Positions 46,134 through 55,306 of a DNA stretch of 58,955 nt are shown piece after piece; the first letter of the stretch is position 1, and each line of letters starts with the position of its first letter. A program made the translations under genes and the position numbers. Below the pieces are notes generated by a model. It saw only the letters and a program-made list of their open reading frames with translations, made no database searches and had not been told where the DNA came from. Source of the stretch: an uncultured Saccharophagus sp. (lineage in GTDB: Bacteria; Pseudomonadota; Gammaproteobacteria; Pseudomonadales; Cellvibrionaceae); assembly GCA_937920545.1 (NCBI GenBank), contig CAKZUG010000069.1:1-58955 (forward strand), read 5' to 3'.

Positions 46134-47462
46134 GTGTCGTTTATCCGTTTACTTGTCTTTTGTTGTGCGTGCCTTTTTCTTTTGGGTTGTAACCCTAAAA
46201 GCGAGCCAGATCAGCGTTTACCATCACTTATTATTATGCAAAATACGTGGCTCGATAATAGTGTAATGCTGTATAAAAACGGTGACCGAGTTACCCAAGA
46301 ATCTGCTTCTTTATTAATCAAAAAAGCCAATTCCATTGTGTCTCGTGGGCCTTATTCAGTCACCAGTAAAGATATTACTCCGCCAAGTGGCGATAAACAC
46401 GATTACATGAGTGTTGGCCCCTATTGGTGGCCAAACCCAGATACCCCAGACGGTTTGCCTTGGGTTAAGCGCGATGGTGAGACCAACCCCAGCAGCGAAA
46501 AAGGCGGCACGGATAAGCCTGTATTAAATAATATGTTAACCGATGTCACCACAATGGCGTTGGCCTATACCTATACAAGAAATGAAAAGTACGCTCTGCA
46601 AGGTGCTGCATTACTTAATGCTTGGTTTGTAGCCTCTAAAACACGTATGAACCCACATTTAAATTTTGGGCAAGCGGTGCCGGGTGTGAGTGCCGGTAGA
46701 GTATACGGCGTAATTGAAACACGCTGGCTTGCAAGGCTAACAGATGACATTACGTTGCTATCGTCTTCTGATGCTTTAACACACGATACCGTAAAAAATA
46801 TTAAAGCATGGTTTAGTGATTACTTAGCGTGGTTAACGCAAAGTGACATAGGAAAAGGCGCATGCGACGCATACAATAACCACGGCAGTTATTGTGAGGC
46901 ACAAACCGCAGCGATTGCTTATTTTGTGGGTAATAAAAAGCTTGCTAAAAAATATGTAAAACGTTTATTTGAAACCAGGATGGCCAAACAGTTTGAGCCA
47001 AACGGTGCCCAACCCGACGAGCTAAAACGTACACGCCCACTGCATTACTCGGTGTTTAATCTTGAGGCGTATTTTATAGGTGCCCGTGTTGGCGATGCCT
47101 TAGGGTTAAATTATTGGGATTACACCGCCAAAAATGGCGCAAGCATTAAACAGGCCATCGATTTTATTTTACCGGCTATTTATAACAACGATTATTGGGC
47201 CGATAACGCTTACAGCCCTAAAATGCGTGTTGCCCGTTTATATTATTTTTTACAGTATGGCCACGAAAAATACGGCCGTAAAAACGATGATAAAAAGTAT
47301 CAAAAAGCGATGCAAGATTTGTATCCATTTGCCGCCAAAGAAAACCGTAATGAAATGTTTCAGTGTTTTTTACAGATGCCCCAACCCGAGGGTTATAGTT
47401 TGGCGACGTTAAACCAAATTGACCCCGATCGTGTTAAATCACATTACCGTTGTTACTACTGA
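46134..47462 (+). CDS. Lipoprotein of the PF05426 alginate/glucuronan lyase family
   Basis: 442 aa, lipobox FLLGC (Cys19). Alpha-toroid lyase family: HDYMSVGPYWWPNPDTPDGLPWV, NNMLTDVTTMALAYTYT, MNPHLNFGQAVPG, the likely active-site NNHGSYCEAQTAAIAYF, and RPLHYSVFNLEAYF. Family members cleave uronic-acid polymers (alginate, glucuronan; CAZy PL5 and PL38 share this Pfam) by beta-elimination; I lean to PL38-like but cannot prove it. GTG start after AGAGG. Being surface- or periplasm-tethered and next to two TonB receptors, it probably degrades oligosaccharides that they import. Confidence 0.8.
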   Translation: MSFIRLLVFCCACLFLLGCNPKSEPDQRLPSLIIMQNTWLDNSVMLYKNGDRVTQESASLLIKKANSIVSRGPYSVTSKDITPPSGDKHDYMSVGPYWWPNPDTPDGLPWVKRDGETNPSSEKGGTDKPVLNNMLTDVTTMALAYTYTRNEKYALQGAALLNAWFVASKTRMNPHLNFGQAVPGVSAGRVYGVIETRWLARLTDDITLLSSSDALTHDTVKNIKAWFSDYLAWLTQSDIGKGACDAYNNHGSYCEAQTAAIAYFVGNKKLAKKYVKRLFETRMAKQFEPNGAQPDELKRTRPLHYSVFNLEAYFIGARVGDALGLNYWDYTAKNGASIKQAIDFILPAIYNNDYWADNAYSPKMRVARLYYFLQYGHEKYGRKNDDKKYQKAMQDLYPFAAKENRNEMFQCFLQMPQPEGYSLATLNQIDPDRVKSHYRCYY

Positions 47463-47511
47463 TTAGTTATGGCCAGTAGCTGAGTGTTTCAAATGTCAGC
47501 GTATATGATGC

Positions 47512-47550
47512 AAAAGCCCCGTTATGAGATAAAACATAACAGGGCTTTTT
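47512..47550 (+). terminator. Terminator after lyase gene
   Basis: AAAAGCCCCGTTATG and CATAACAGGGCTTTTT, 15-bp stem with one mismatch, 8-nt loop, T-run at the end. Confidence 0.88.
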
Positions 47551-47593
47551 GCGTTAAGGTCTCGCATTTGGGGTGATTTCCTTTTATGCTTGT

Positions 47594-47653
47594 CGCGCTT
47601 TGCAGCCAGTATCCGCGCTTTGCAGCCAGTACCCGCGCTTTGCGGTGAGTACA
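47594..47653. repeat. 20-bp tandem repeat (3 units) before moeB
   Basis: CGCGCTTTGCAGCCAGTATC, CGCGCTTTGCAGCCAGTACC, CGCGCTTTGCGGTGAGTACA, ending 22 bp before the moeB ATG. The array covers the probable promoter/leader region. Confidence 0.85.
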
Positions 47654-47675
47654 ATCGCTTTTTTAGAGAGTTGTT

Positions 47676-48428
47676 ATGAACGATGATGCGCTTTTGCGCT
47701 ATAGCAGGCAGATTTTTTTACCGCAGGTGGATATTGCTGGCCAAGAGGCGCTGATTGCCGCGCGTGTATTAATTATTGGTGTGGGTGGGCTTGGCTCACC
47801 TGTTGCGCAGTATTTATCTGCCGCAGGGATTGGGCATATTACCTTAGTGGATGACGATGCCGTTGAGCTAAGTAACCTACAGCGCCAAGTGATACACACA
47901 GAGCAAAGCATGGGTGTTAATAAAGCGCTTAGCGCACAGCAAGCCATACACGCTTTAAACAGCACGGTGATTGTTGAGGCGATCACGCATAGGCTAGATG
48001 CCAACCAACTAGCACAAGCCGTAAAATCTGTGGATGCAGTAATAGATTGCAGCGATAATTTTGCCACCCGTAGCGGCATAAATAAAGCCTGCTTTAATGC
48101 AGGTGTTCCGCTCATTTCAGGTGCGGCCATTCGGTTTGAAGGGCAATTAAGCGTCTTCGATTTTAGGCAGCAAGGCGGTGCGTGTTATGCCTGTATTTAT
48201 CAGGTCGAGCACGACAACGCCCTTAATTGCGCACAAAATGGTGTGCTATCGCCCGTTGTGGGTGTGGTGGGCACGCATCAAGCGCTTGAGGCTATTAAAG
48301 TTTTATGCGGTATCCCATCGCGATTAACGCAAACACTAGGGCTTTTTGATGGTCTTGCGGGTACATGGCGCTACCTCAATTTAAAGCCCGACCCTAACTG
48401 CGCGTTGTGTCAATCTAAGGTAGTCTAG
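47676..48428 (+). CDS. moeB: Molybdopterin-synthase adenylyltransferase MoeB / ThiF-like
   Basis: 250 aa E1-like enzyme that adenylates the C terminus of a ThiS/MoaD-type sulfur carrier. ATP site VLIIGVGGLGSPVAQYLSAAGIG, LVDDDAVELSNLQRQ, DCSDNFATR, and two zinc CxxC pairs (CYAC, CALC). No rhodanese domain. MoeB versus ThiF/HesA cannot be decided from this alone; in related genomes this gene follows prmC, which here lies 9.7 kb upstream. Confidence 0.9.
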   Translation: MNDDALLRYSRQIFLPQVDIAGQEALIAARVLIIGVGGLGSPVAQYLSAAGIGHITLVDDDAVELSNLQRQVIHTEQSMGVNKALSAQQAIHALNSTVIVEAITHRLDANQLAQAVKSVDAVIDCSDNFATRSGINKACFNAGVPLISGAAIRFEGQLSVFDFRQQGGACYACIYQVEHDNALNCAQNGVLSPVVGVVGTHQALEAIKVLCGIPSRLTQTLGLFDGLAGTWRYLNLKPDPNCALCQSKVV

Positions 48429-48477
48429 CTACACTATTTTTTATTTCATTTTTATTCTATTTTTTTAAGGCAATATT

Positions 48478-49680
48478 ATGTCGAATACTGTATCTCACCC
48501 ATCTTTAATTTTAAATAAAAACGCCGAAAAGCGTATTCGACAAGGCCATTTGTGGGTCTTTTCTAATGAAGTCGATACAAAAAAAACACCGCTGAATAAT
48601 TTTGAAATGGGTCAGCAAGTGAATGTTGTTAGCGCAAAAGGCCAACAACTTGGTGCGGCTACCATAAACCCGCAGGCTCTTATTTGTGCGCGTATATTTA
48701 GCCGTACGGCTGATCAAGGCTTAACAAAGCGCTTTTTTGCTAAACGTATCGAGCGCGCTTTATCGCTACGTGAAGCCTATTTTGATCAACCTTTTTACCG
48801 TTTGGTGTATGGCGATTCTGATTTTTTACCCGGAGTGATTGCCGATCGTTACGGCGATTATTTGGTGGTACAAATTGCCACGGCGGGTATGGAAGCCTGT
48901 AAAGATGAAATTCTGCATGCCTTTAATAAGGTGCTAGAGCCAAAAGGTATTGTGCTTGCCAATGACCACAGCGCACGGACTTTAGAATATTTACCCAGTT
49001 ACACCGAGGTAATTGGCGAGGTGCCCGAGTACTTACAGCTAGAAGAAAACAACACGCATTTTACCATTCCATCGCAAGGCGGCCAAAAAACAGGCTGGTT
49101 TTATGACCACCGTATAAACCGCGCCGAGATGGCAAAATGGGTAAAGGGCAAGTCGGTATTAGATGTGTTTTCTTACGCAGGCGGCTGGGGCGTAACAGCG
49201 GCAGTAAAGGGCGCACAAAGCGTCACATGTGTTGATGTATCGGCAAAAGCGCTTGATCTCGTCGAAAAAGCCGCCGAGTTAAATAAAGTTGATGACCGCA
49301 TTTTAGCCATCGAAGGCAAAGCCGTTCATGTGCTTAAAATGTTGATAGACGAAGAGCAAAAGTACGATGTGGTTGTCCTAGACCCGCCTGCATTTATTAA
49401 ACGCAAAAAAGATCAAAAAGCCGGTGAAGCGGCGTATCGCCATTTAAATGAGCTAGCCATTCGCTTGTTAAAACGCGACGGCTTATTGGTGTCGGCATCG
49501 TGCTCTATGCACTTAGCCGCAGATACATTAACTGATATTGTACGCGGCGCCGCCATGCATTTAGACCGCGATGCACAACTTGTGTATAGCGGTTCGCAAG
49601 GCCCAGATCACCCACGCCACCCAGCTATCGAGCAGACAAACTATATTAAGGCGCAGTTTTACCGTATTAGTCATCGCTAG
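48478..49680 (+). CDS. rlmI: 23S rRNA m5C1962 methyltransferase
   Basis: 400 aa. N-terminal PUA domain (ILNKNAEKRIRQGHLWVFSNEV), central EEHD-like region and C-terminal Rossmann methyltransferase: QGGQKTGWFYDHRINR, VLDVFSYAGGWGVTAA, VVLDPPAFIKRKKD and SASCSMHLA with the catalytic Cys. 49 bp after moeB; possibly co-transcribed. Confidence 0.93.
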   Translation: MSNTVSHPSLILNKNAEKRIRQGHLWVFSNEVDTKKTPLNNFEMGQQVNVVSAKGQQLGAATINPQALICARIFSRTADQGLTKRFFAKRIERALSLREAYFDQPFYRLVYGDSDFLPGVIADRYGDYLVVQIATAGMEACKDEILHAFNKVLEPKGIVLANDHSARTLEYLPSYTEVIGEVPEYLQLEENNTHFTIPSQGGQKTGWFYDHRINRAEMAKWVKGKSVLDVFSYAGGWGVTAAVKGAQSVTCVDVSAKALDLVEKAAELNKVDDRILAIEGKAVHVLKMLIDEEQKYDVVVLDPPAFIKRKKDQKAGEAAYRHLNELAIRLLKRDGLLVSASCSMHLAADTLTDIVRGAAMHLDRDAQLVYSGSQGPDHPRHPAIEQTNYIKAQFYRISHR

Positions 49681-49916
49681 GGTTTTGGTTTCGCGGTTGA
49701 AGGAGTAGGGCTGAGAATTTAAAACTGTAAATTTAAACCTGAGAATTTAACGCTGTAAATTTAAAGCTTAGCTATTTTTTATATGCTGATCTTGCGTGAT
49801 TTTTACAGGGTTAAGCTTTGTTACTGACTTTAAATATCAGCTTTTAGGCTAGGTGACGTTACTTAAAAAAACGTCATTATTAGGATTATTTTTAGGCTTG
49901 GTTTTATTGCTAGCTT

Positions 49917-50187
49917 CTAGGGAACCTCTGATTAACCTCGTAGCGTCTCTGCGTGACCTAGAGCAGTTAATTGCTAGGCGTCTTTTGCAGCTAATGGCCG
50001 TTGCCCTTAGCAAAAATGACAACAACGCAAGTGACTGCTCTAGGTTACGCCCTTCGGGGCTTTCAGAAAGTTACCCTGTCTGCGTTGACTTCGCTCAAAG
50101 GGCAATCAGCCCGCCTCTCTCAGCCGCCTAAACAGGAAAACTTTCTGAAAGCCAGAGATGCCGCGAGGTTAATCAGAGGTTCCCTAG
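49917..50187 (-). mobile_element. MITE copy 2 (full-length form)
   Basis: 263-bp body (49921-50183). Ends GGAACCTCTGATTAACCTCG and CGAGGTTAATCAGAGGTTCC are perfect 20-bp inverted repeats, flanked by CTAG on both sides, consistent with a 4-bp CTAG or 2-bp TA target duplication. Opposite orientation to the copy at 42.3 kb. No transposase; the element would need one in trans, and its ends and target resemble IS5-type or IS630-type elements. Confidence 0.92.
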
Positions 50188-50294
50188 GTTTTAAGTTCTA
50201 GCTTCTAGATAACGTATGACGTGCTCACCTTATTGTCAACCAGCCTTGTCTAATGGTTATGGTCTATATATAAAGCTTTATGGGTGTTGGTTTA

Positions 50295-50331
50295 AGCGGG
50301 CTAGTTATGAAAATAGCCCGTTATATTTATT
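50295..50331 (+). terminator. Plus-strand terminator downstream of MITE
   Basis: CGGGCTA (50297-50303) and TAGCCCG (50314-50320) followed by TTATATTTATTTTTTT. Probably the original rlmI-side terminator, now separated from rlmI by the MITE. Confidence 0.65.
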
Positions 50332-50394
50332 TTTTTACTGCGCTTCCTATTACATTATTTATTTCTTAAATTAATTTTTAAAATCTATGTGTTT

Positions 50395-51255
50395 TTAAAG
50401 CTGCGTGATTTTAAATCCAGATTTTTTTAATAATTCAATAACGCTATCTTCCCCTGCTAAATGCAGTGCGCCCACCATAAAAATAGCGGTGCCTGTTTGT
50501 TGATGTATAGATTGTATTTTAGGTAGCCAGTTATTGTTTCTATCCACAACAAGTGATTGGTATATCTCGGGGAAGTCTGCGCGCATTTCTTGGCTAGCTG
50601 CATCGTCGAGTTTGTCAAAATCACCCGCGCGCCAGTGTGTTTTTAAATCCATTAATTGTGTTTTAAGTGTGGCCATGTCTGCAATGGTTTTTAAAATAAT
50701 GGTGTCTTCTTGGCCTTTGCCCAGGTTAGCAATAAAAGCAATTTGCTCTTCGGGTGTTTCGAGCGCTTTCACCACTTTACCATTTAGCTTTTGCATATAG
50801 GTTTGTTCTACACCCAGCGCAGGGCTGTTACCTAGTTTAGACATTTCTATCACGCTTAGCATTAGCGATAAACCCGATGCGCTCAGCTGTTTAAATTGCA
50901 CAATAGATAAACCATTGTTACCCATAAAATCGAGTAGTGTTTTATAGGTTTCGGGTTTGAGTGTGTTTTCTATCGTTGTAGGCGGCGTAAGCGATATGGC
51001 CTGCATCAGCTTTTGCTGAAAAGCGGGGGTTTGTGTGGCGGGGATGTCGGTTTCAAATACTACCACGTCGGCGGCATCAAACGCTGCATTCATGGCTTTA
51101 GGTAAGGGGTGATCTTGTGCTGTTAACAGATGCACGGTGCCTGCAAGGTAGCTTAAGTGGTTGTCTTTTTCTATTTTAAAAACAGGCGATGCCGCAAGTG
51201 TAAATATGCTTATTAATAATAAGCATAGGGTTGTTATTAATTTAATTGTTAACAT
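50395..51255 (-). CDS. TraB/GumN family protein
   Basis: 286 aa with signal peptide (LITTLCLLLISIFTLAASP). TraB/GumN hallmarks: YLAGTVHLL near the start (GxxH), VFETDIP with the conserved Glu, and MVGALHLAGEDSVIELLKK near the end (second GxxH). Related proteins are proposed metal-dependent proteases (Tiki-like); the bacterial role is not settled. The ATG at 51255 follows AAGGA; the frame could open two codons earlier at TTG. Confidence 0.88.
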   Translation of the reverse strand: MLTIKLITTLCLLLISIFTLAASPVFKIEKDNHLSYLAGTVHLLTAQDHPLPKAMNAAFDAADVVVFETDIPATQTPAFQQKLMQAISLTPPTTIENTLKPETYKTLLDFMGNNGLSIVQFKQLSASGLSLMLSVIEMSKLGNSPALGVEQTYMQKLNGKVVKALETPEEQIAFIANLGKGQEDTIILKTIADMATLKTQLMDLKTHWRAGDFDKLDDAASQEMRADFPEIYQSLVVDRNNNWLPKIQSIHQQTGTAIFMVGALHLAGEDSVIELLKKSGFKITQL

Positions 51256-51343
51256 GGTCAATCCTTTTTTGGTGTTAATCAGTATTTGCTTTACGTAACC
51301 GAGTAAGTGCTTGGTTTATTCAAACGGGTCAGTGCTTAGTTAG

Positions 51344-51363
51344 TTAATCAGAGGTTCCCTAGA
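51344..51363 (-). mobile_element. Solo MITE terminal repeat
   Basis: TTAATCAGAGGTTCCCTAG matches one end of the MITEs at 42.3 and 49.9 kb including the adjacent CTAG, but no partner end or interior is nearby. It lies only 12 bp beyond the stop of the third TonB receptor. Confidence 0.7.
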
Positions 51364-51374
51364 TTCTTGGTTGA

Positions 51375-53822
51375 TTAAAAATGATAGGTGCCTTCAAGCG
51401 CAATTGTGCGCGGCCGTTTAATAAAGCTGTAATGCGAGTTGGTCGAGAAGTTGGCATCCGATAACGGCATGTTAGCCGAGTACGTAATAATCTCTTCGTT
51501 AAGCAGATTTTTACCCAGCAGTGCAATGCTCCAGTGTGTTGCATCAATGCCTGCGCGGGCAGACACAACATTGTACGCGCTAATGCGGCCCCGTGGGTCG
51601 AGGTTAACATGCACTTGGTGTCGACCAACATGTTGGAAGTCGACAAAGCCGGTAAAATTGAAATGCTCGTTAATGGGATAAAATATATCAAACGAGGTGT
51701 TAAAGCTTATTTTAGGGGTCGCCACACCGCGCTCGCCAGTGTAGTCACAAAAGCCAAAAGCTTGGCTGCCAATATCGCCGGGTACGTCGGGGTTAGGGGC
51801 TACGGCTGCAACTAAAACGGTATCGGGTGCGCGGCCAGCAAAGCAATTTCCGTTGGTAAAATCGGTGTATTCAAAGTCTAAATACGATGCGCCATAACTA
51901 AGAGTAACGGTTTCGTTTACTTTATAGCGGCCGTCTATTTCTACGCCTTTTACAACGGTTTCTTTAATGTTGCCGACGTTAAACCCAACCGCGCCATCAA
52001 ACTGGCTAAATTGCAAATCGTCGTAGCGGGTATGATAAAACGCTACGTTTATTTCGCCTCGGCCGTTGGCCACGGTTGATTTAAGGCCCAGCTCAAACGA
52101 GGTGGCCGATTCGTCTTCAAAGCCAAACGATGACGATTGATTTGATCGTGGATCGTAACCGCCGGCTTTGGTGCCTTTGGAGTAAGATGCATAGCCAAGT
52201 ACATCATCGTTAAAGTGGTATTCACCAATAATTAAGGGGGTAAAGAGTGTGTCTGATCGCTCTTCGCTTAAATTATGCCCGCCGCCAACAAATTGCTCTG
52301 TCTCAAGCCTAAATGCGGCGTTGTAAATAGCGGCGGCCGTGGCAGTCTCTAACGAGTTAGGCAATACGGTTAAACCATCTATTTCCGTTAGGTTAATGCT
52401 TTTCTTGCCGTCTTTATTTTCATCTGAAAAACGGCCCCCCACTATTAGCGAAAAGTCGGTGCTTATTTGCCATTTAATGCGGCCAAATAACGCCCACACT
52501 TCAGAGTTTTGTTCAAATAGCCTGCGGTTTGCTGTATTTAAGACAGGGGTAAGGGCCGGGTTTAATAAGGGCAAATCATTGGTGTTACGAATAAAAATTT
52601 GATCTTCGAAGGTTTGTTCGTAGTTTTGGTAAAACGCGCCCGCTAGCCATTCAATGGCATCGCCTTGTGGGGAAGCGATACGTATTTCTTGGCTAACTTG
52701 TGCGTAGTCTTCTTGTAGGTGCAGCTCTAAAATTTCGGCGGGGGTGAAATCGCAGTCGCATACCTCACTGTATGTATAGTCTAATGCGCTGGTGGACGCG
52801 ATAATGTCGTAGTCACCCCATGCATACTGCGCAATAACCGTTTGGTTGTTGATGGTGTTATCGCTAGTTTCGCGTACATCCGTTTGGCGAGTAAAATCGA
52901 GGTTAGGCTCAAAACCCGGTAACGAATTAACATTTAATAGGGTGCTGTAGTTGGCATCGCCAAAAAAACGGAACCCTGGCAATACGTCGTTAGGTGAGCT
53001 GAAAATAGCGGTGTCGAGTGTGGTTTCTATCGAGCGGCCACGGGTATCAAAATTGTTGCGCTCGACCTTGACGTAAATGTCCAAGTTATCGGTGGCTTGC
53101 CACTCGGCACTTGCGCGTATGGCGCTTTCATCCGATTGCGGTTCTTGCGTATTGAGGTGGCTGTTAAAGACATAACCGTCATCTTGATAGCCGCGCACAG
53201 CCAAGCGCGCTTTGAGTGTATCGGTAATGAGGCCAGAAATAACGGCGTTGAGTTCTTGGGTGTTAAATTCAAACTCATGAGAGGCGCTGACGCTAGCTTC
53301 AAAGCTGTCTGTTGGGCGCTTAGTGGTTAGGTTTAGCGCGCCGGCAATACTGTTTTTACCAAATAGTGTACTTTGTGGGCCGCGCAGTACTTCTATGCGC
53401 TGCATATCCATCATGGGGGCGCGAAAGAGCTGGGCACGACCATAATAGGTGCCGTCGACATACATGCCTACCGATTGCTCAAAGCCTTGACTGTTATCCG
53501 ACCCAACACCGCGTACGCGTACCTGCGTACTAAAACCTGATTCGGTAAAGTGAATGTTAGGCAGTAATGCGGTGAGATCTTCAATATTCTCTACACCTGC
53601 TTGGGCGATTTTTACATCGTTGACAGCTGCAACGGAGATAGGTACCTCTTGAATAGCTTCTGTGCGTCGTTGAGCCGTTACCAGAACTTCTTCGAGCATC
53701 ATTTTGCTGTTACCGTTATTGTTATCATTTGGCGTGCTGGTTTGCGAAAAAGCGTTTGAGGCAATAACCGCATGAATAGCAATAGCCAAAGCGTGTGATG
53801 AGCAATAAGGTAATCGGAGCAT
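51375..53822 (-). CDS. TonB-dependent receptor (third, smaller type)
   Basis: 815 aa outer-membrane receptor. Signal peptide (AIHAVIASNAFSQ), then MMLEEVLVTAQRRTEAIQEVPISV, plug features LPNIHFTESGF, VRVRGVGSDN, GMYVDGTYYGRAQL, RIEVLRGPQSTLFGKNSIAG and NLTTKRPT, and a barrel ending ALEGTYHF. Belongs to the sphingomonad-like receptor group often found with aromatic, siderophore or carotenoid-like ligands, and is distinct from the two receptors at 39-46 kb. Substrate unknown. Divergent from the helicase gene. Confidence 0.93.
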   Translation of the reverse strand: MLRLPYCSSHALAIAIHAVIASNAFSQTSTPNDNNNGNSKMMLEEVLVTAQRRTEAIQEVPISVAAVNDVKIAQAGVENIEDLTALLPNIHFTESGFSTQVRVRGVGSDNSQGFEQSVGMYVDGTYYGRAQLFRAPMMDMQRIEVLRGPQSTLFGKNSIAGALNLTTKRPTDSFEASVSASHEFEFNTQELNAVISGLITDTLKARLAVRGYQDDGYVFNSHLNTQEPQSDESAIRASAEWQATDNLDIYVKVERNNFDTRGRSIETTLDTAIFSSPNDVLPGFRFFGDANYSTLLNVNSLPGFEPNLDFTRQTDVRETSDNTINNQTVIAQYAWGDYDIIASTSALDYTYSEVCDCDFTPAEILELHLQEDYAQVSQEIRIASPQGDAIEWLAGAFYQNYEQTFEDQIFIRNTNDLPLLNPALTPVLNTANRRLFEQNSEVWALFGRIKWQISTDFSLIVGGRFSDENKDGKKSINLTEIDGLTVLPNSLETATAAAIYNAAFRLETEQFVGGGHNLSEERSDTLFTPLIIGEYHFNDDVLGYASYSKGTKAGGYDPRSNQSSSFGFEDESATSFELGLKSTVANGRGEINVAFYHTRYDDLQFSQFDGAVGFNVGNIKETVVKGVEIDGRYKVNETVTLSYGASYLDFEYTDFTNGNCFAGRAPDTVLVAAVAPNPDVPGDIGSQAFGFCDYTGERGVATPKISFNTSFDIFYPINEHFNFTGFVDFQHVGRHQVHVNLDPRGRISAYNVVSARAGIDATHWSIALLGKNLLNEEIITYSANMPLSDANFSTNSHYSFIKRPRTIALEGTYHF

Positions 53823-54127
53823 AAAATTCTCGTGTCAAAATGTATGTTTTGGAGTAACTGGTTGTGGGTGAAAATAACGCTGTCGCCAAAATCGACATTA
53901 AATAAAGCACTCATTATTTTGGTTGCATAATAGCTTTAACGTTTAAGTAAATAAAGGTTGTAAGGTAAATCAATTACTTAGGTGCTTACCGCGTGTTTTG
54001 CATACCTTGCTTACCTGTCTGATCACCGTTGTTGTGCCTGCTGCTGAGGATGTTTTCATCGTCTTAGCACGGTAGCTTAAATCCATGTACAATGTGTGTA
54101 CAACTTCCTATAAATAAGCGTAAATTT
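53823..54127. other. Divergent spacer between TonB receptor and helicase
   Basis: 305 bp; no gene, no strong palindrome. Must contain promoters for both directions. The helicase frame extends into it as far as 54092, but family alignment starts at 54128. Confidence 0.4.
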
Positions 54128-55306
54128 ATGCACGACGAAAATCTAGCTTTCAGCGACTTAAACCTTAGCCAACCTGTAATGCAGGCTTTAAACGATTTAG
54201 GCTTTACTCACTGCTCGCCTATCCAGGGTAAATCATTACCGTTTACATTACGTGGCCACGATGTTTTGGGCAAGGGCCAAACGGGTACGGGTAAAACCGC
54301 GGCTTTTTTGATTGCCGCCATAGAAGATTTACTTAAAAACCCCGCTTCTGATGAACGCTACAGTGGTGAAGCGCGCGTGCTTATTATTGCCCCTACGCGC
54401 GAGCTTGTTATGCAAATAGCCAAAGATGCTGTTGCATTAACCAAGCACACCGCACTTAATGTGCATGCGTTGGTAGGCGGTATGGACTTTGCCAAACAGC
54501 AAAAGAAAATCGATTCTAATTATGTCGATATTTTGGTTGCTACACCGGGCCGCTTACTCGATTTTTGCGAGCGTAAATCGGTGTTTCTTGATCAAGTAGA
54601 AATGCTAGTGATTGATGAAGCCGATCGTATGTTAGATATGGGTTTTATTCCTCAGGTTAAACGTATTGTGCGCATGCTACCGCAAAACAGTTACCGCCAA
54701 ACATTGTTATTTTCGGCTACTTTTTCTGAAGACGTTATCCGTTTAAGTGACCAGTGGATGCATGAGCCTGTGCGCGTATCTATCGAGCCTAAAAGCGTGG
54801 CAACCGATACCGTCGAGCAAAAAGTGTATATGGTCTCTGGCGATGAAAAATTCACGCTATTAGGTAATTTGCTGCAAGCCGATAACGTCGAAAATATTAT
54901 TATTTTTGCGAACCGCCGTGACCAATGCCGAGACTTACAATTAAAATTGAAAAAGTGGGGTTATAAAGTGGGCTTGCTTTCGGGCGAGGTGCCACAAAAT
55001 AAACGCGTGCGTACTCTAGAAGATTTCCGAGCGGGTAAGTTAATGGCCTTGGTAGCGACCGACGTGGCAGGGCGCGGTATTCATATTGATGATGTTTCCC
55101 ACGTGGTTAACTACACATTGCCCGATGAGCCAGAAGATTACGTACACCGCATTGGCCGCACAGGTCGCGCAGGCAGCAAAGGTATTTCTATTAGCTTTGC
55201 TTGTGAAGACGATTCATTACTTATCGAGCCTATTCAAAAATTATTGGGTGGAACACTGCAATGTGAATTGCCGCCCGAAGAGCTGTTAGTGCCACTTAAT
55301 AAGTAG
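54128..55306 (+). CDS. rhlB: DEAD-box RNA helicase, RhlB-like
   Basis: 392 aa. All core motifs present: Q motif with FTHCSPIQ, Walker A GQTGTGKT (50-57), [22 protein letters not shown] in [16 protein letters not shown] in LLFSATFSE, and C-terminal [18 protein letters not shown] and [10 protein letters not shown]. The N terminus [19 protein letters not shown] and the lack of a long C-terminal tail favour RhlB, the degradosome-associated helicase, over RhlE or DbpA. Start at ATG 54128 rather than 54092 because homology begins there. Confidence 0.88.
   Translation: MHDENLAFSDLNLSQPVMQALNDLGFTHCSPIQGKSLPFTLRGHDVLGKGQTGTGKTAAFLIAAIEDLLKNPASDERYSGEARVLIIAPTRELVMQIAKDAVALTKHTALNVHALVGGMDFAKQQKKIDSNYVDILVATPGRLLDFCERKSVFLDQVEMLVIDEADRMLDMGFIPQVKRIVRMLPQNSYRQTLLFSATFSEDVIRLSDQWMHEPVRVSIEPKSVATDTVEQKVYMVSGDEKFTLLGNLLQADNVENIIIFANRRDQCRDLQLKLKKWGYKVGLLSGEVPQNKRVRTLEDFRAGKLMALVATDVAGRGIHIDDVSHVVNYTLPDEPEDYVHRIGRTGRAGSKGISISFACEDDSLLIEPIQKLLGGTLQCELPPEELLVPLNK

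Larger units (their letters stand above)
49681..50394. other. Spacer with MITE and terminator
   Basis: Holds the MITE (49921-50183), a hairpin with U-run (50295-50331), and upstream of the MITE a GTG-started hydrophobic micro-frame at 49853. Removing the MITE and one CTAG leaves that frame with only 24 codons. No other gene. Confidence 0.5.

Noticed and set aside
49853-50131. 92-codon frame ending in REPLINLVASL-type sequence
   Set aside because: The second part is MITE DNA, not a gene.
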